Shown here: one piece after another, positions 11,525-23,485 of the stretch
How positions within the stretch are numbered: the stretch's first letter is position 1
Layout of the letters: each line of letters starts with the position of its first letter
Program-made: the position numbers and the translations under genes
The notes under the pieces: generated by a model
Databases searched by the model: none
Told to the model about the DNA's origin: nothing
The model's input: the letters and a program-made list of their open reading frames with translations, nothing else
Origin: Cryptomeria japonica
Lineage: Eukaryota > Streptophyta > Pinopsida > Cupressales > Cupressaceae
Direction: 5' to 3'
NCBI RefSeq assembly: GCF_030272615.1
Contig: NC_081414.1
Location: forward strand, 822,181,896 to 822,237,895
Length of the DNA stretch: 56,000 nucleotides

Positions 11525-12684
11525 TGTTAGGCCCAATATGGAAAGCTAATGTACTAAGAGGGGAGGGGTGAATCAGTACTTCAAAACTTTTCTTGAATAA
11601 TAACTTTACTGTTATGCATAAACCGAATAGTGTAGTAACATAAAATAAAGTTAAAACAAATAGGTAACAATCATACATGATTCACTCCATAACACATATA
11701 TGTTGGTTACGTAGAAACTCTTGGTTAGAGAGAAAAACTGTGGAGGGGATGGCACTCACAACTTCACTACTGCAATAATAAAGAATGCTTGGTTAGAGCT
11801 ACATTTAGCTATTTCTGATAGCTTACCCTATTAGGAGTATCAAGATATGTTAGATCTACCTTGCTAAAGGATTTTACAACATTTATTCTGAATGTTGCAC
11901 CTAGTTAGAGGCTTTACAATTTATAGACTTGGTTAGAGTCTTTACCCTGTTAAAGGTTTCTCTTTCAACTTCACAATATTACAATAAAATCATTACAAAT
12001 ATCTGCATCTTTACATCTGAAATGTTATAGCAGATTCTATGTGCTCAGAATAAGATTACCTTGCTTATAGCATACCTCGGTAACCCATATAGTAACTCGG
12101 TAAACCCTTCTGTTTACTCTGTTCTTTGACTGTTCTCTAAAAACCTTCTCAGTGACCTCTGTGTCTCTGTAACAGTCTTCCTTCATACATACATGTACAC
12201 ACCTTGCTCTTAACTCATGTTGTATAAATAGATCTCTTAAAATGGTGATCCAATTCATTGCTTCAATCTTACAAACAAGATTCCTCAAAAGAATAACTAT
12301 ACAAAATATTTCATTGGTTAGATTGTCCTTGTAATCATACATAATCTTCTGGTGCAATTTCCAATGTAATAATAGTTAGATGTGCCTCGATCTTGTAACA
12401 TGTTTTCATATGCATGTCCAGGTTCAATGTATCTGGTAACACATTTCACTCAGTGAATATCAACTCGGTGTGTCATCTTTACTGCTCAGTAGTCTCAAAA
12501 AGATACTTGGTAGACAGCTCGGTGAATACTATGTTCTGTAACTGCTTTCTTGTGTAACCGACTAGACTATGCATACTGACTTCTCTGTGTGTATACCGAC
12601 TACATGATTCGGTAGTACTAACCAACTAGAATGTATAGTATGACTTTGAATATAAAACTAATGGAAACTTGATAAGTAGTAACA
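11525..12684 (-). repeat. B1 5' LTR (element orientation)
   Basis: A 1160-bp partner of 4702-5862, with the same tg and ca ends. It is followed at 12685 by the acttt duplication and then by copia A coding sequence (CHMNFDNIV). Scattered transitions against the other LTR indicate age. Confidence 0.92.
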
Positions 12685-13447
12685 ACTTTGTCATATGAAC
12701 TTTGATAATATTGTAAAGGCTAGTAAGATCAATGCAGTAAGAGGATTGCCTTTGCTGAACAAACTGGGGAATTCTTTATGCAGCAAATGTCAACTTGGGA
12801 AGATTTCTTCCTCAACTTTCAAAGGTAAGTATTTTTCAGAAAAAAACTTACTTGATCTTTGTGCATACCAATTTGTGTGGTCCTATGAAAACTAGAAGTA
12901 TTCAAGGAGATAGGTATTTCATGATTCTTACTGATGACTACTCAAGAATGATGTGGGACACATTCTTGAAAGACAAGTCTGAGGCATTTTGAAAGTTAAA
13001 ATCCTTTAGAGCATTAGTAGAGAAGGAAAGTGGTAAAAGGATAAAATGCCTAAGAACTGATCAAGGAGGTGAATTCACTTCTGATGAATTCAACAAGTAC
13101 TATGAAGATAGCAGTATCAAGAGGCAATTGTCTACCCCAAGGACACCACAATAGAATGGCATAGAAGAAAGGAATAACAAGACTGTAGTTGAAGTAGACA
13201 AAACAATGCTGATCCAAGGAAAGGTTGTTCACACTTTTTGGAGAGAAGTAGTGGGCACCGCAGTCTATACTATGAACTAGGTACTCATCAAGAAAGGTAA
13301 AAATAAAACCACTTATGAGTATTGGACCGGGAAGACTCCCAGTGTGAGTTATTTTTAAGTATTTGGTAGTAAGTGTTACATCACGAGAAGTGAGCATCTA
13401 AGCAAGTTTGATGCTAAATGTGATAAAGGAATATTTTTGGGATATTT
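12685..13447 (+). pseudogene. Copia A integrase fragment
   Basis: The frame resumes the zinc-binding segment (CHMNFDNIV ... CSKCQLGK) and enters the integrase core: NLCGPMKTRSIQGDRYFMIL, then DDYSRMMW, LRTDQGGEF and NGIEERNNKT. The second catalytic Asp (TDQGGEF) and the Glu (IEERN) are present. The first, normally HTDLCGPM, reads HTNLCGPM, so the active-site Asp is Asn. There is a frameshift near 12840 and stops at about 12990, 13152 and 13279. It ends at DKGIFLGY where element D1 enters; the missing STKRKALICYNKR continues at 33560. Confidence 0.88.
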
Positions 13448-14650
13448 GGGTACCTGCAAGAAGTTGTGTCCACTATTTGGCCAAAAAGTGAAAGTTTTTT
13501 CCCATTTTTTAAAATTTCATCTTGTTTGACCTAAAGATTTGAGGCACTTAAAGAATGAATCTTGTAAAGATTTAGTAATAGAAAATGTAGTGCTCGAAGC
13601 GTACTTTCCAAATATGTAATTTATTTTAATACCCAGATCTCATAAATGAAGTTTGAATAGGCATTACTAAAACCTATATTTTAAAAGTTAGTTTTCAGGA
13701 CGATACCATGCCCGTGTATGACAAGCATAATTTGACCTAATTGAAATTATTTTTTTAAATCCTTTTGGAAGAAGATCTATAACTCACTCACCTTTGATGA
13801 GAATATTATTTTGTAATTTTTGTCTGTATATTTTTTTTTTGTTAATTTTTTATTGGGCATAATCATTGTTTTGAAAAATTCTTGTGTACGGCAAGCATAA
13901 TTTGACCTAAACTTAACATTTTTTATTTTTATTTTTAAACTGTATAGAATTGTCTCTAGTTTGATGCCATATAAATTTTTTTCAAAAACTTAGAGACAAA
14001 AAATTTATTAAAAAATAGAAAAAACCATGTTATTTTGAGTTTATAGACCTCTTTCATTAGTAATTATTTTTAAAATAAAAATATTGATCTATTTATTAAA
14101 AAAATTATATATTTAGAATCTAGACAGTCTCTACTATAATGGGTTTTCATTGTTTAAAAAAATTCTAAAAATTTGTTGTTTAGATATATTTTTGAAGTCA
14201 TTATTTTATATGAAGATTGATTTGGCCTTCAAGTTGTAGGTCAAACCAAGTCCAAGCCAAAGGGTCAGCTCTCCAAGTGATTTCCCAAGCAAAAACTGAA
14301 GCTACAACTGAACCAAAGTTTGAAATTTTTAGAAACGGGATCCCGTTTACGAAACAGGATACCATTTCATTTTTTAAAATAATTTATAACACATTTAGCA
14401 AACGGGATCTTATTTTGAAATGGGATCTCGTTTCAAAAACAATACAGGATCCTATTTCCCTTTTTTTTTTCATTTTTTTAAATTTTATTTTTAAAACAAA
14501 CTATATATACATGAAATATAACATTTAAGTTTAAGTCACATTTCCCTTTGTCTATTTCCTTTCTTATACTTTAGGTTATATTTCATGTATATATTGGTAG
14601 GATGTTTGAGAGTGGTTTCAGATCTCTGGAGTTATAATAGGGATTCTAGA
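13448..14650. repeat. D1 left arm
   Basis: AT-rich sequence homologous to the left part of element C (35475 onward): both contain tggccaaaaagtg near the tip, a gtgta.gac.agca/cac pair of short motifs, and atttagaatctagacagt. The distal part carries palindromes around GGGATCCC. The frame at 14217-14528 is fortuitous. Nothing coding was recognised. Confidence 0.75.
14333..14458. repeat. D1 left palindrome cluster (GGGATCCC type)
   Basis: aaacgggatcccgttt (14333-14348) is a perfect 16-bp palindrome. Diverged relatives follow: gaaacaggataccatttc (14351), aaacgggatcttatttt (14400), gaaatgggatctcgtttc (14417-14434) and acaggatcctatttcc (14444). Matching sites occur at the other end of D1. Confidence 0.85.
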
Positions 14651-14654
14651 TTTT

Positions 14655-15435
14655 AGAAGATCTTATAAATTGTGATGTAATAGGACCTATAATGTCATAA
14701 TACAACCTATTATGTCATAATAAGTCCCATTGTGACATAATAGGTCCTAATGTGTCTATTGTGACATAATAGGTCCTATTATGACATAATACGACCTATT
14801 AAATCATAATAGGTCCTATTAAATCATAATAGGTCCTATTATGTCATAAGGCCCCTCAAAAGGACCTATTATGACATTATACCTCTTAATATGACCTATT
14901 ATGACTTAAGACCCCTTAGTAAGACCTATTATGACATAATAAAATCGATTATCACATAATAGGACCTATTATGTCATAATAGGTCCTATAATGTCATAAG
15001 ACCGCTTAAGAGGACATGTCATGTCATAAATAGGTGCTATTATGTCATAAGACCCCTTAAGAGGACGTATTATGACATTATACCCCTTAGTAGGACCTAT
15101 TGAAGGGTATTATGTCATAATAGGACTGATTATGACATAATAGGACCTATGATGATATAATAGGTCAAAATATGTCATCACAGGTCCTATTATGACATCA
15201 TAGGTCATATTATGTCCTAAAAGCCCTTAAGAGGACCTATTATAACTTTATACCCCTTAGTAGGACTTGGTAAGGGGTATTATGTCATAACAAGACCTGT
15301 TGTGACATAATACGACCTATAATGTCATAATATGACCTTTTGTTTCATAATAGGTCCTTTTGTGTCATAATGCCCTTTAAGAGGACCTATTATGACATTA
15401 TACCTCTTACTAGGACCTGCTATGACATAAGACTC
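14655..15435. repeat. 20-bp self-complementary tandem array, left part
   Basis: Units are variants of ataggacctattatgtcata. Both orientations alternate because aggacctattatg and its complement cataataggtcct lie back to back. Interspersed are spacer versions such as accccttaagagg and accccttagtagg. The array stops abruptly at D2's left TIR and resumes on its other side at 30631, so D2 landed inside it. Confidence 0.9.
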
Positions 15436-15497
15436 GGGTAAGTGCACCAAGATGGTGAACAGAAAAGTGGCCACATGCCAAAAAAAATAAAAAAATT

Positions 15498-15728
15498 CAT
15501 AACCCTTGCGGGTTCTAAAATTTTAAAAACGTGCTATGCTTGGTAACACCAAGCCTAGAGAAAAAACAATAAAAGAACTAAAAGTTCCTCAAAACCCATA
15601 CGGGTTTTGAGGAACATTTTTTTTAAATAAAAAATTTAAAGTTTCTCAGAACCTATACGGGTTTTGAGAAACATATTTCTTTTGTGTAGGCCACGGGTTT
15701 TGGCCATTTTCAATGCCAAAACCCGTGG
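15498..15728. repeat. D2 left palindrome/hairpin cluster
   Basis: gttcctcaaaaccc (15584-15597) and gggttttgaggaac (15602-15615) are perfect 14-bp inverted repeats around atac. gtttctcagaacc and gggttttgagaaac (15641-15672) form a similar hairpin. ccacgggttttgg (15691-15703) and ccaaaacccgtgg (15716-15728) are perfect 13-bp arms. A weaker site, cataacccttgcgggttc, lies at 15498. Confidence 0.9.
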
Positions 15729-15820
15729 AACAATAGCAAGGAGAAGCCAAAAAAGCATCGAACTCGCACAGGTTTGCAACTATTTTTTTATTTTCCCATC
15801 ATCGAAAGCAATTTTCAACA

Positions 15821-18681
15821 ATGGCACCCCGTCGAACAAGTAAGATTTGATTTGTTTGATTATTTTTCTTTGCATTTTAATTAAATTAGGGTTTTTTAAT
15901 TGATTTAAGTTTTGTTTTTATTAATTTGATGTTATATTCTTCAAGCAATCCCCAAAAACAAAATAGACAACAAAGAACTCCTCTTGCACAAGCAACACAA
16001 GAAAACCCTGTTAACATTGCACAAGAGAAACAAGAAAACCCTCAAAATCCTGAAAATGTTGCTCCCCAACAACTACCCTTGCCCTGAAACCCTCCATGTC
16101 CTCCATTAGATCATGTAGATGCCACATAAGAGGGTCTCATCAATCGCCTTACACAAAATAGTGCCCAAATTTCTATATCAGTGAATAGGTTGAGGACCTC
16201 TAGGCTTGAGCAGCACTCAACCTTTGCCAGAACACTAGAAACAATGGCTAATAGTGCAAATGAGGTATCTAGGGAGGTTATGAAATGGGGTTCATGGAGG
16301 GATAGATGTTGAACATTTTATGGGGATGGGTTGTCATATAATCAAGTGAAAAAAAGGGCATTGTTAAAGCTGACATATGTGCTCTTTTCACCGATCCTGT
16401 TACCAGTAACAACCTAGAACTAAATACGACTTGGTTTCCTATACATTGGTGTGTTCATGCTAGGTTGAAAGATGTTTTTTGGGATAGATGGTATATGGTC
16501 TTTGACCAACCACCTTGTAATAATTGGGAGGTGCCTCTATATTTTTTGAGAAAGTTGTATTGTGAGTTTATCCTCGGCGAGAAGCCAAATTACTTTGATA
16601 TCTGACAATTTTAGGGTAGAGGGAGAGGCTCTGCATAGGATAGACTTGGGGTCCATAGGGTGGTAGATCCACAACATAGGAGGCATATAGCTCCTAAACC
16701 CATGGTTCATGTCACTATCCCTATACCCTTGAAGGAGTCTATGGAATTACAGACTCTTCAGGCAGCTGCATCATTGACTGATGCCATTGTTCAGCATGAC
16801 ACATAGCTGGTCAGAGCAAAGGATGTACCAACACCTGTAGCACCTCCTTCATTGGTGACACCTCCTTCATCAGTAGCACCTCCTTCCTCAGTGACACCTC
16901 CTTCATCAGTAGCACCTCATGCATCATTTGGCACGAGCCAGCCCATTCAACATATGTGCCCCACCTTCCAGGGTGTATGTTCTGGTGTAGACACTAACAT
17001 GGATGAGGATTGTGGGACATCTCATTTGTGTACATGTTGTGGGAGTAGATTCCATGCTTCCACTGTAGAGGATGTGGCCCTCACTGACAAACTACTCAAT
17101 ATGTTGTACCCTCTCTATCATACATAGGTGCGTTTAATTCTGTTTATGACATGTTATCAATTAAGTGACTAAATCTTATAAAAAGAAATGAATTTTTATT
17201 TTTAGAACAATTTAAAGTGACATATAAATAAAATGCATTGCAGGGTGCAATAGGTGGTGGGAGTACACCACATACTGTTTAGTCGACTCCATGGTCACAA
17301 GTAGTTTCACCACTAGAGGTAAAGATTTGTAAATTTGTTAAAAATATAATAATACATTGGATTCAAAATATATTTTGTTAATTATATGTATCATTACTTG
17401 ATATTTGGTAGGGCTTATCAGTGGCTGAGATGTCCCAACTTGATGATATCACATTTTCAACCATTAGTTTTGGCCAAGATAGCTATGCAGTACCATTTAG
17501 ATTTATATATTTTTGACTTAAGTGATATATTAAATACATGCTCTTTTCCCTTATGTTAATTTTTTTCCATTAGTTTATACCCACTGCCTCAAGGACATCT
17601 CATGTGAGAAAGCCATCCTCTAGCACTCCAAGGCAGAAAAAGATATCCTCTCGGACACCCAAATGACAGAAGCTAATTCACTACAATTTAAATTCAATTG
17701 TTGAAATGTATTATGATTAAACATGTATATGTAGATATTGATAAATGCACTTAATTTATTTGTTCTATATATAGAAACATATGGGGTTTACAGAATTAAT
17801 GAATGCACCTAATGTCGATTAGATTCAGCAGAGGGAAGAGGTGATATCTTCATATTTACTTTGGATTGCATTCTTGCTTGTTCGAAATAACTAAATCCTT
17901 TTATGTCTATATCATATGTTATCATTTTTCATACAAGAAATGGTAGTAGCTGCATCAGATTTGACTAGGCCTCCTAAGGTTATAGGAGAACTATATGAGG
18001 CTTCGATGTGAATTTTTTCTACATATGTTAAAAGTATTTGTTTTATCTAGTTTGTCAACAACTTTGGGTTATTAATTTTAATGATTGTCTTTAAACTATT
18101 ACAGGCCCCTTCCAAACTTCCTACTATTATTATACCATTCCATTTCAGTAGAAGTCCTACACGTATATTATGGGATCCAACATGACCAAGGAAAAAGGTA
18201 TGTCTGTCTTAGATCAGCTCCTTTTCACTAAGAGCACAACAGATTTGAAACCATCTAGTTAACTCCTTTTGGATCACTTACCATGGATATAGGAAATGGT
18301 CATAACTAATTCATCTGTGACTTTGCCTCCTATGACCACAACACATCCATCTGAGGCTCCGGTATGCTTTAGTTTTTTAGTCTATTCATTTTTAGTTATT
18401 ATGTGTTATTTGACATATATGTCGTTAACATGTATTAATGTTGTTTTACCAGTTACAGCCTCCTGCAAGACATCCCACGGATCCTCAGCCTCACTAAATT
18501 GCAGAAGACAGAGATGAGGTAATCAACATTTCAACTTCAAACAATTTAGAGTTCAGTATTTAGTTATTTTGATGTTATATTGAGAAAATATATCTGATTA
18601 GACATTTGAATTATCCTTGTGTAGCCACCTGCAGAGCCACGTACTGCTTCGAAGAGGCTCGATTTTGATGATCCACCATAG
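15821..18681 (+). pseudogene. D2 plus-strand spliced gene remnant, Gln/Pro-rich protein of unknown function
   Basis: ATG at 15821 (MAPRRT) is followed by a donor-like acaagtaaga that seems to have lost one G, and an acceptor tattcttcaag ending 15945. The next frame, NPQKQNRQQRTPLAQATQEN, runs Gln/Asn/Pro-rich, then through EVSREVMKWGSW. A shifted frame holds TWFPIHWCVHARLKDVFWDR and a TPPSSVAPPSS repeat (18-bp unit, 16835-16920). Later small exons lie between intron-like tracts; the last (18625-18681) reads PPAEPRTASKRLDFDDPP then TAG and has a basic KR patch. Several stops and frameshifts make it inactive. It lies opposite and upstream of the transposase gene and may be the element's second, DNA-binding or regulatory gene; exon borders are approximate. 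Confidence 0.5.
16835..16920 (+). repeat. 18-bp coding minisatellite
   Basis: About five copies of tagcacctccttcatcag/tgacacctccttcatcag, all in phase with the host frame, encode alternating V-A-P-P-S-S and V-T-P-P-S-S. The period is a multiple of three, as expected for a repeat that expanded inside a coding exon. Confidence 0.85.
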
Positions 18682-19302
18682 TCATAGATACTAATAGAGA
18701 CATATAGTTATAGTTGTGGTCATTGGAGAATCAATTTTTTATATATTTGACATTTGTATATGTATATATCGACTTTGACAGACATGGCACATGCCACATT
18801 TTTGTAACTTTTATTGATTTGGCATTTATGCCATTTTTTGATATATGTACACGATTATTGTTCATTATATATATATGAAACTTGATATTCAATCCAATTT
18901 GTTCATTGATATATATAAAACGTGATATTCCTAAAACTTAGTTATTTTCTATTGAAATGTGATCAAATTTGTTAGTTGTGTATATGTCTTGAAATGTGAC
19001 CCAATTTGTTCATTACTTGTAACTCATATGGCGTATACTTTTAAACTATCTATTGCTCATATTGTGTATACCCAAATACTGATACCGGTAATGTTGATAT
19101 TCTGTATTTTGATTGAGTGAATTTGCTTTGAGTCCTTCATGCATGAAGAGATTGGAGTGAAGTTATTATTTCATAAACTCATGCTTATGGAGTGAAGCTC
19201 ATCATTTCAAGAACCAATTAAGACATCTCATGCTTAAGTTCATCATTTCATGCTTATGGAGTGAAGATCATCATTTCATCATCTATAAAAGAAGAGTTGA
19301 AG
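18682..19302. other. Non-coding stretch of D2
   Basis: AT-rich, with imperfect direct repeats of ttgttcattgatatatat.aaacttgatattc (about 18860-18950) and of catcatttcatgcttatggagtgaag (19160-19280), the second leading into the satellite array. No gene seen. Confidence 0.6.
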
Positions 19303-22300
19303 AAATTATGGACAATCTATTTGAACCTATGGGGTTGTGTTGTCGCTGCCTAAAAAATCCTATCTCGGTTTTGGGCAACTCGATTCCATTTTCTTGTGGT
19401 TAGATTTTTCTGTTGCATCAAAAACCGTCAAAAACTATCGGTGAGAGGTGGCAAAATAGTGCATCTTTCATTCTGCTTGTCATGGGAATGAACCATTAGT
19501 ATGAGCACATCTAGGTGGTCGGGTTTACACTAGGTGTGCCCTTGTCTCGCTCCCCAAGGCGTTCGATTGTTACGAGCCACCTCGTAGCGACGTTTTCCCT
19601 TGAGCCCTTAAAGTGGAAAAAATGGTCAAACTTTGGCATCCCGTAACTCGGAGATCGTGGCACTTATGGATGATCTGTTTGAACCTATGGGGTCATGTTG
19701 TTTCTGCCTAAAAATAATTATCTCAGTTTTGGGCAACTCGATTCCGTTTTCTTGTGGTGAGATTTTTTCTGTCGCATAAAAACCCGTCAAAAACTGTCAG
19801 TGAGAGGTGACAAAATAGTGTATCTTTCATTTTGCTTGTCATGGGAACAAACCATCAGCACGAGCACATCTAGGTGGCCGGTTTTACACTATTTGTGCCC
19901 TTGTCTCACTCCCCAAGATGTTTGATCGTTACGAGCCACCTTGTAGTGACGTTTTCCCTAGAATGCTCAAAGCGGAAAAATGGTCAAACTTTGACATAAC
20001 GTAGCTTGGAGATTGTGGAACTTATGGATGATCTATTTGAACCTATGGGGTCATGTTGTTTCTACCTAAAAAATCCTATCTCAGTTTTGGGCAACTCTAT
20101 TCCATTTTCTTGTGGTGAGATTTTTTCTGTCGCATAAAAAACTGTCAAAAACTCTCAGTGAGAGGTGGCAAAATAGTGCATCTTTCATTTTGCTTGTCAT
20201 GGGAAAGAATCATCAGTGTGAGTACATCTAGGTGGCCAGGTTTATGCTAGGTGTGCCCTTGTCTCGCTCCCCAAGATGTCTGATCGTTACGAGCCACCTC
20301 GTAGCGATGTTTTCCCTTGAGCGCTTAAAGCGAAAAAAATGATCAAACTTTGACATAGCGTAACTCAAAGACCGTGGCACTTATGGATGATTCATTTGAA
20401 CCTATGGGGTCATGTTTTTGCTGCCTAAAAAATTCTATCTCAGTTTTGGGCAAATTGATTTCATTTTCTTGTGGTGAGATTTTTTCTGTCGCATAAAAAA
20501 TCGTCAAGAACTATCAGTGAGAGATGGCAAAATAGTGCATCTTTCATTCTACTTGTCGTGGGAATGAACCATCAGCATGAGTGTGTCTGGGTGGCTAGTT
20601 TTATGCTAGGTGTACCCTTGTCTTGCTCCCCAAGACATCTAATCATTATGAGCCACCTCGTAGGGATGTTTTCCATTGAGTGCTCAAAGCAAAAAAAATG
20701 GTCAAACTTTGACATAGACTTGGAGACCGGGACACTTATAGATGATCCATTTGAATCTATGGAATTGTGTTTTTTCTGCCTTAAAAATTCTATCTCGGTT
20801 TTGGCCAACTTGATTCCATTTTCTTGTGGTGAGTTTTTTTCTGTCGCATAAAAAACTGTCAAAAACTGCTAGTGAGAGGTGGTAAAATAGTGCATCTTTC
20901 GATCTTCTTGTGGTGGGAATGAACCATCAGTGCAAACACATCTAGGTGGCCATTTTTATGCTAGGTGTACCTGTGTCTCACTCCCCAAGATGTCTGATCA
21001 TTACGAGCCACCTCGTAGCGACATTTTCCCTTAAGCGCTCAAAGCAGAAAAAATGATCAAACTTTGATGTAGCGTAACTCTGAGACCGTGGCACTTATGG
21101 ATGATCCATTTGAACCTATGGGGTCATGTTATTGCTTCCTACAAAATCCTATCTCGGTTTTGGGCAACTCAATTTCATTTTCTTGTGGTGATATTTTTTC
21201 TGTCGCATAGAAAACCGTTAGTGAGAGGTGGCAAAATAGTGCATCATTCCTTCTGCTTATCTTGGGAATGAACCATCAGCATGAGCACATCCAAGTGGCC
21301 GAGTTTATGCTAGATGTTCCCTTGTCTTTTTCCCCAATGCATCTGATCATTACGAGCCACCTCATAGCGACATTTTCCCTTGAGAGCTCAAAGCGGAAAA
21401 AATGGTCAAACTTTGATGTAGCGTAACTTGAAGACCGTGGCACTTATAGATGATCTGTTTGAACCTATGGGGTTATGTTATCGCTACCTACAAAATCCTA
21501 TCTAGGTTTTTGGTAACTCGATTCCATTTTCTTGTGGTGAGATTGTTTTTGTCGCATCAAAAACTGTCAGTGAGAGGTGGCAAAATAGTGCATCTTTTGT
21601 TTTGCTTGTTGTGGGAACAAACCATTAGTGTGAGCACATTTGAGTGGCTAGGTTTACACTAGGTGTGCCCTTGTCTTTCTCCCCAAAGTGCTTGATCGTT
21701 ACGAGCCACCTCGTAGTGACGTTTTCCCTTGAGTGCTCAAAGCGAAAAAATGGTCAAACTTTGATGTAGCGTAACTCAAAGACTATGGCACTTATGGATG
21801 ATTCGTTTGAACCTATGGGGTTGTGTTATCGCTGCCTACCAAATCCTATCTCGGTTTTGGGCAACTTGATTCCGTTTTCTTGTGGTGAGATTTTTTCTAT
21901 CACATCAAAAACTGTTAGTGAGAGGTGGCAAAATAGTGCATCTTTCGTTCGTCTTGTTGTGGGAACGAACCGTCAGCCAGAGTGCATCTGGGTAGCTGGC
22001 TTTACACTAGGTGATCCCTTGTCTCACTCCCCAAGGTGTATGATCATTACGAGCCACCTCGTAGTGACGTTTTCCCTTCAATGCTCAAAACAGAAAAAAT
22101 GGTCAAACTTTGACGTAGCGTAACTCAAAGACCATGGCAATTATGGATGATCCATTTGAACCTATGGGGTATTGTTATCACTTCCTACAAAATCCTATCT
22201 CGGTTTTGGGCAATTCGATTCCATTTTGTTGTGGTGAGATTTTTTCTGTCGCATCAAAAACCGTCAGTGAGAGGTGGCAAAATAGTGCATCTTTTGTTCT

Positions 22301-22905
22301 TTTTGTCACGGGAATGAACCATCAGTGCAAGCGAGTTCGGGTGGTCAGGTTTATGCTAGGTGTTCCCTTGTCTCACTTTCCAAGGCGTCGGATCATTACG
22401 AGCCACCTTGTAGCGACGTTTTCCCTTGAGCACTCAAAGAGAAAAAAATAGTCAAAGTTTGACATAGCGTAACTCAGAGACCATGGCACTTATGGATGAT
22501 CTATTTAAACCTATGGGGTTGTGTTGTTGCTACCTACAAAATCTTATCTTGGTTTTACAAAAATCGATTCCATTTTCTTGTGGTGATATTTTTTCTGTCG
22601 CATCAAAAACCATCAGTGAGAGGTGGCAAAATAGTGCATCTTGCGTTGTGCTTGTTGTGGGAATGAACCGTCAGTGCGAGCACATCCGGGTGGATGGGTT
22701 TATGCTAGGTGTACCCTTGTCTTTCTCCCCAAAGCATCCAATTGTTACGAGCCACCTCATAGCGATGTTTTCCCTTGAGCGCTCAAAGCGGAAAAAACGT
22801 TCAAACTTTGATGTAGCATAACTCAGAGATCGTGGCACTTATTGACGATCCATTTGAACCTATGGGGTCGTGTTGTCACTGCCTACCAAAATCCTATCTC
22901 GGATT
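19303..22905 (+). repeat. 11-copy 349/358-bp tandem array
   Basis: Using aacctatgggg as anchor, copies start at 19324, 19682, 20040, 20399, 20754, 21113, 21462, 21810, 22159, 22508 and 22857. Spacing is about 358 for the first five intervals and 348-349 for the rest. The longer form has an extra gtcaaaaact beside cagtgagagg; the shorter lacks it. Conserved landmarks are cgttacgagccacctcgtag, tgacgttttccctt and gagaggtggcaaaatagtgc. 349 is not divisible by three and each open frame of about 112 codons stops near the unit end, so the recurring frames are not taken as genes. Confidence 0.93.
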
Positions 22906-23485
22906 CAAACTATTCCTACTAGCCCTTCAAATCGTGTAATTCAATAATAACTCAAAACTTTCCCAAAACACTTGGAAAAAAATTGCATATTCAAATACCC
23001 ATTTGCAAGTTATTTAACATATGTCAGAATCACACTTGGTTATTTATAATCAAATGGTACAAATTTGGGCTCTCAAAATTTGCAAATCAACCCCATGGAC
23101 ACTTTCATATATAAAATTTGGCATCTTATATAAACGATCAAGCTCATTATTGTTTATATTTACAAAATTTTGCATCTAAAAATGCAAATTACAACTCGTT
23201 GTTTTTTTATACAAAACTTAGCATCTAGATATGCACATTACAACTCATTGTTGTTTTTTTATACAAAATTTAGCATCTAGATATGCACATTACAACTCAT
23301 TGATACTTTTATATACAAAATTTGGCATCTACATATGCACATTATAGCTCATATGCATATTACAGCTCATATGCATGTAGAGCACATCCAAAAAAGTGAA
23401 GTTACAACGTTTCACAACAGATATATACAAAATTGTGAAAATTATTCTACCATATTGTAGAATTATTCTTCTAGATGGCCCAAAA
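22906..23485. repeat. AT-rich spacer with five-copy 50-bp repeat
   Basis: From about 23110 to 23340 the motif atacaaaattt.gcatctagatatgcacattacaactca recurs. gcatc falls at about 23120, 23171, 23220, 23272 and 23324, a period of 49-52 bp. Downstream, agctcatatgcatattacagctcatatgcat is a short duplication. It lies just past the end of the transposase gene, so it may be its 3' flank. Confidence 0.7.

Larger units (their letters stand above)
4702..12684 (-). mobile_element. Element B1: LTR retrotransposon without pol, inserted in copia A
   Basis: The ends are tg...ca LTRs at 4702-5862 and 11525-12684, flanked by the perfect 5-bp duplication acttt (4697-4701 and 12685-12689). Orientation is minus: a primer binding site for initiator tRNA-Met lies just inside the right LTR and a polypurine tract just inside the left one. 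The 5.66-kb interior holds ORF1 (coiled coil and five CCHC knuckles) and a long ORF2 of unknown function. No protease, integrase, reverse transcriptase or RNase H motif was found. The two LTRs look about 95% alike by eye, so insertion is not recent. Confidence 0.9.

Noticed and set aside
13448-14650. D1 left arm and element C as an LTR pair (they are alike and 22 kb apart)
   Set aside because: The flanks give separate 4-bp TSDs at each locus, termini are inverted-repeat type, and copia A coding sequence lies between and outside them.
14655-15435. CRISPR-like array
   Set aside because: The repeats are directly adjacent and self-similar with no unique spacers, in a plant transposon context.
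21785-22821. Repeated ~112-codon frames with similar proteins (MALMDD.FEPMG...)
   Set aside because: They are the same segment of a 349-bp tandem unit, whose length is not a multiple of three; the frame is broken in most copies and has no start or splice context.
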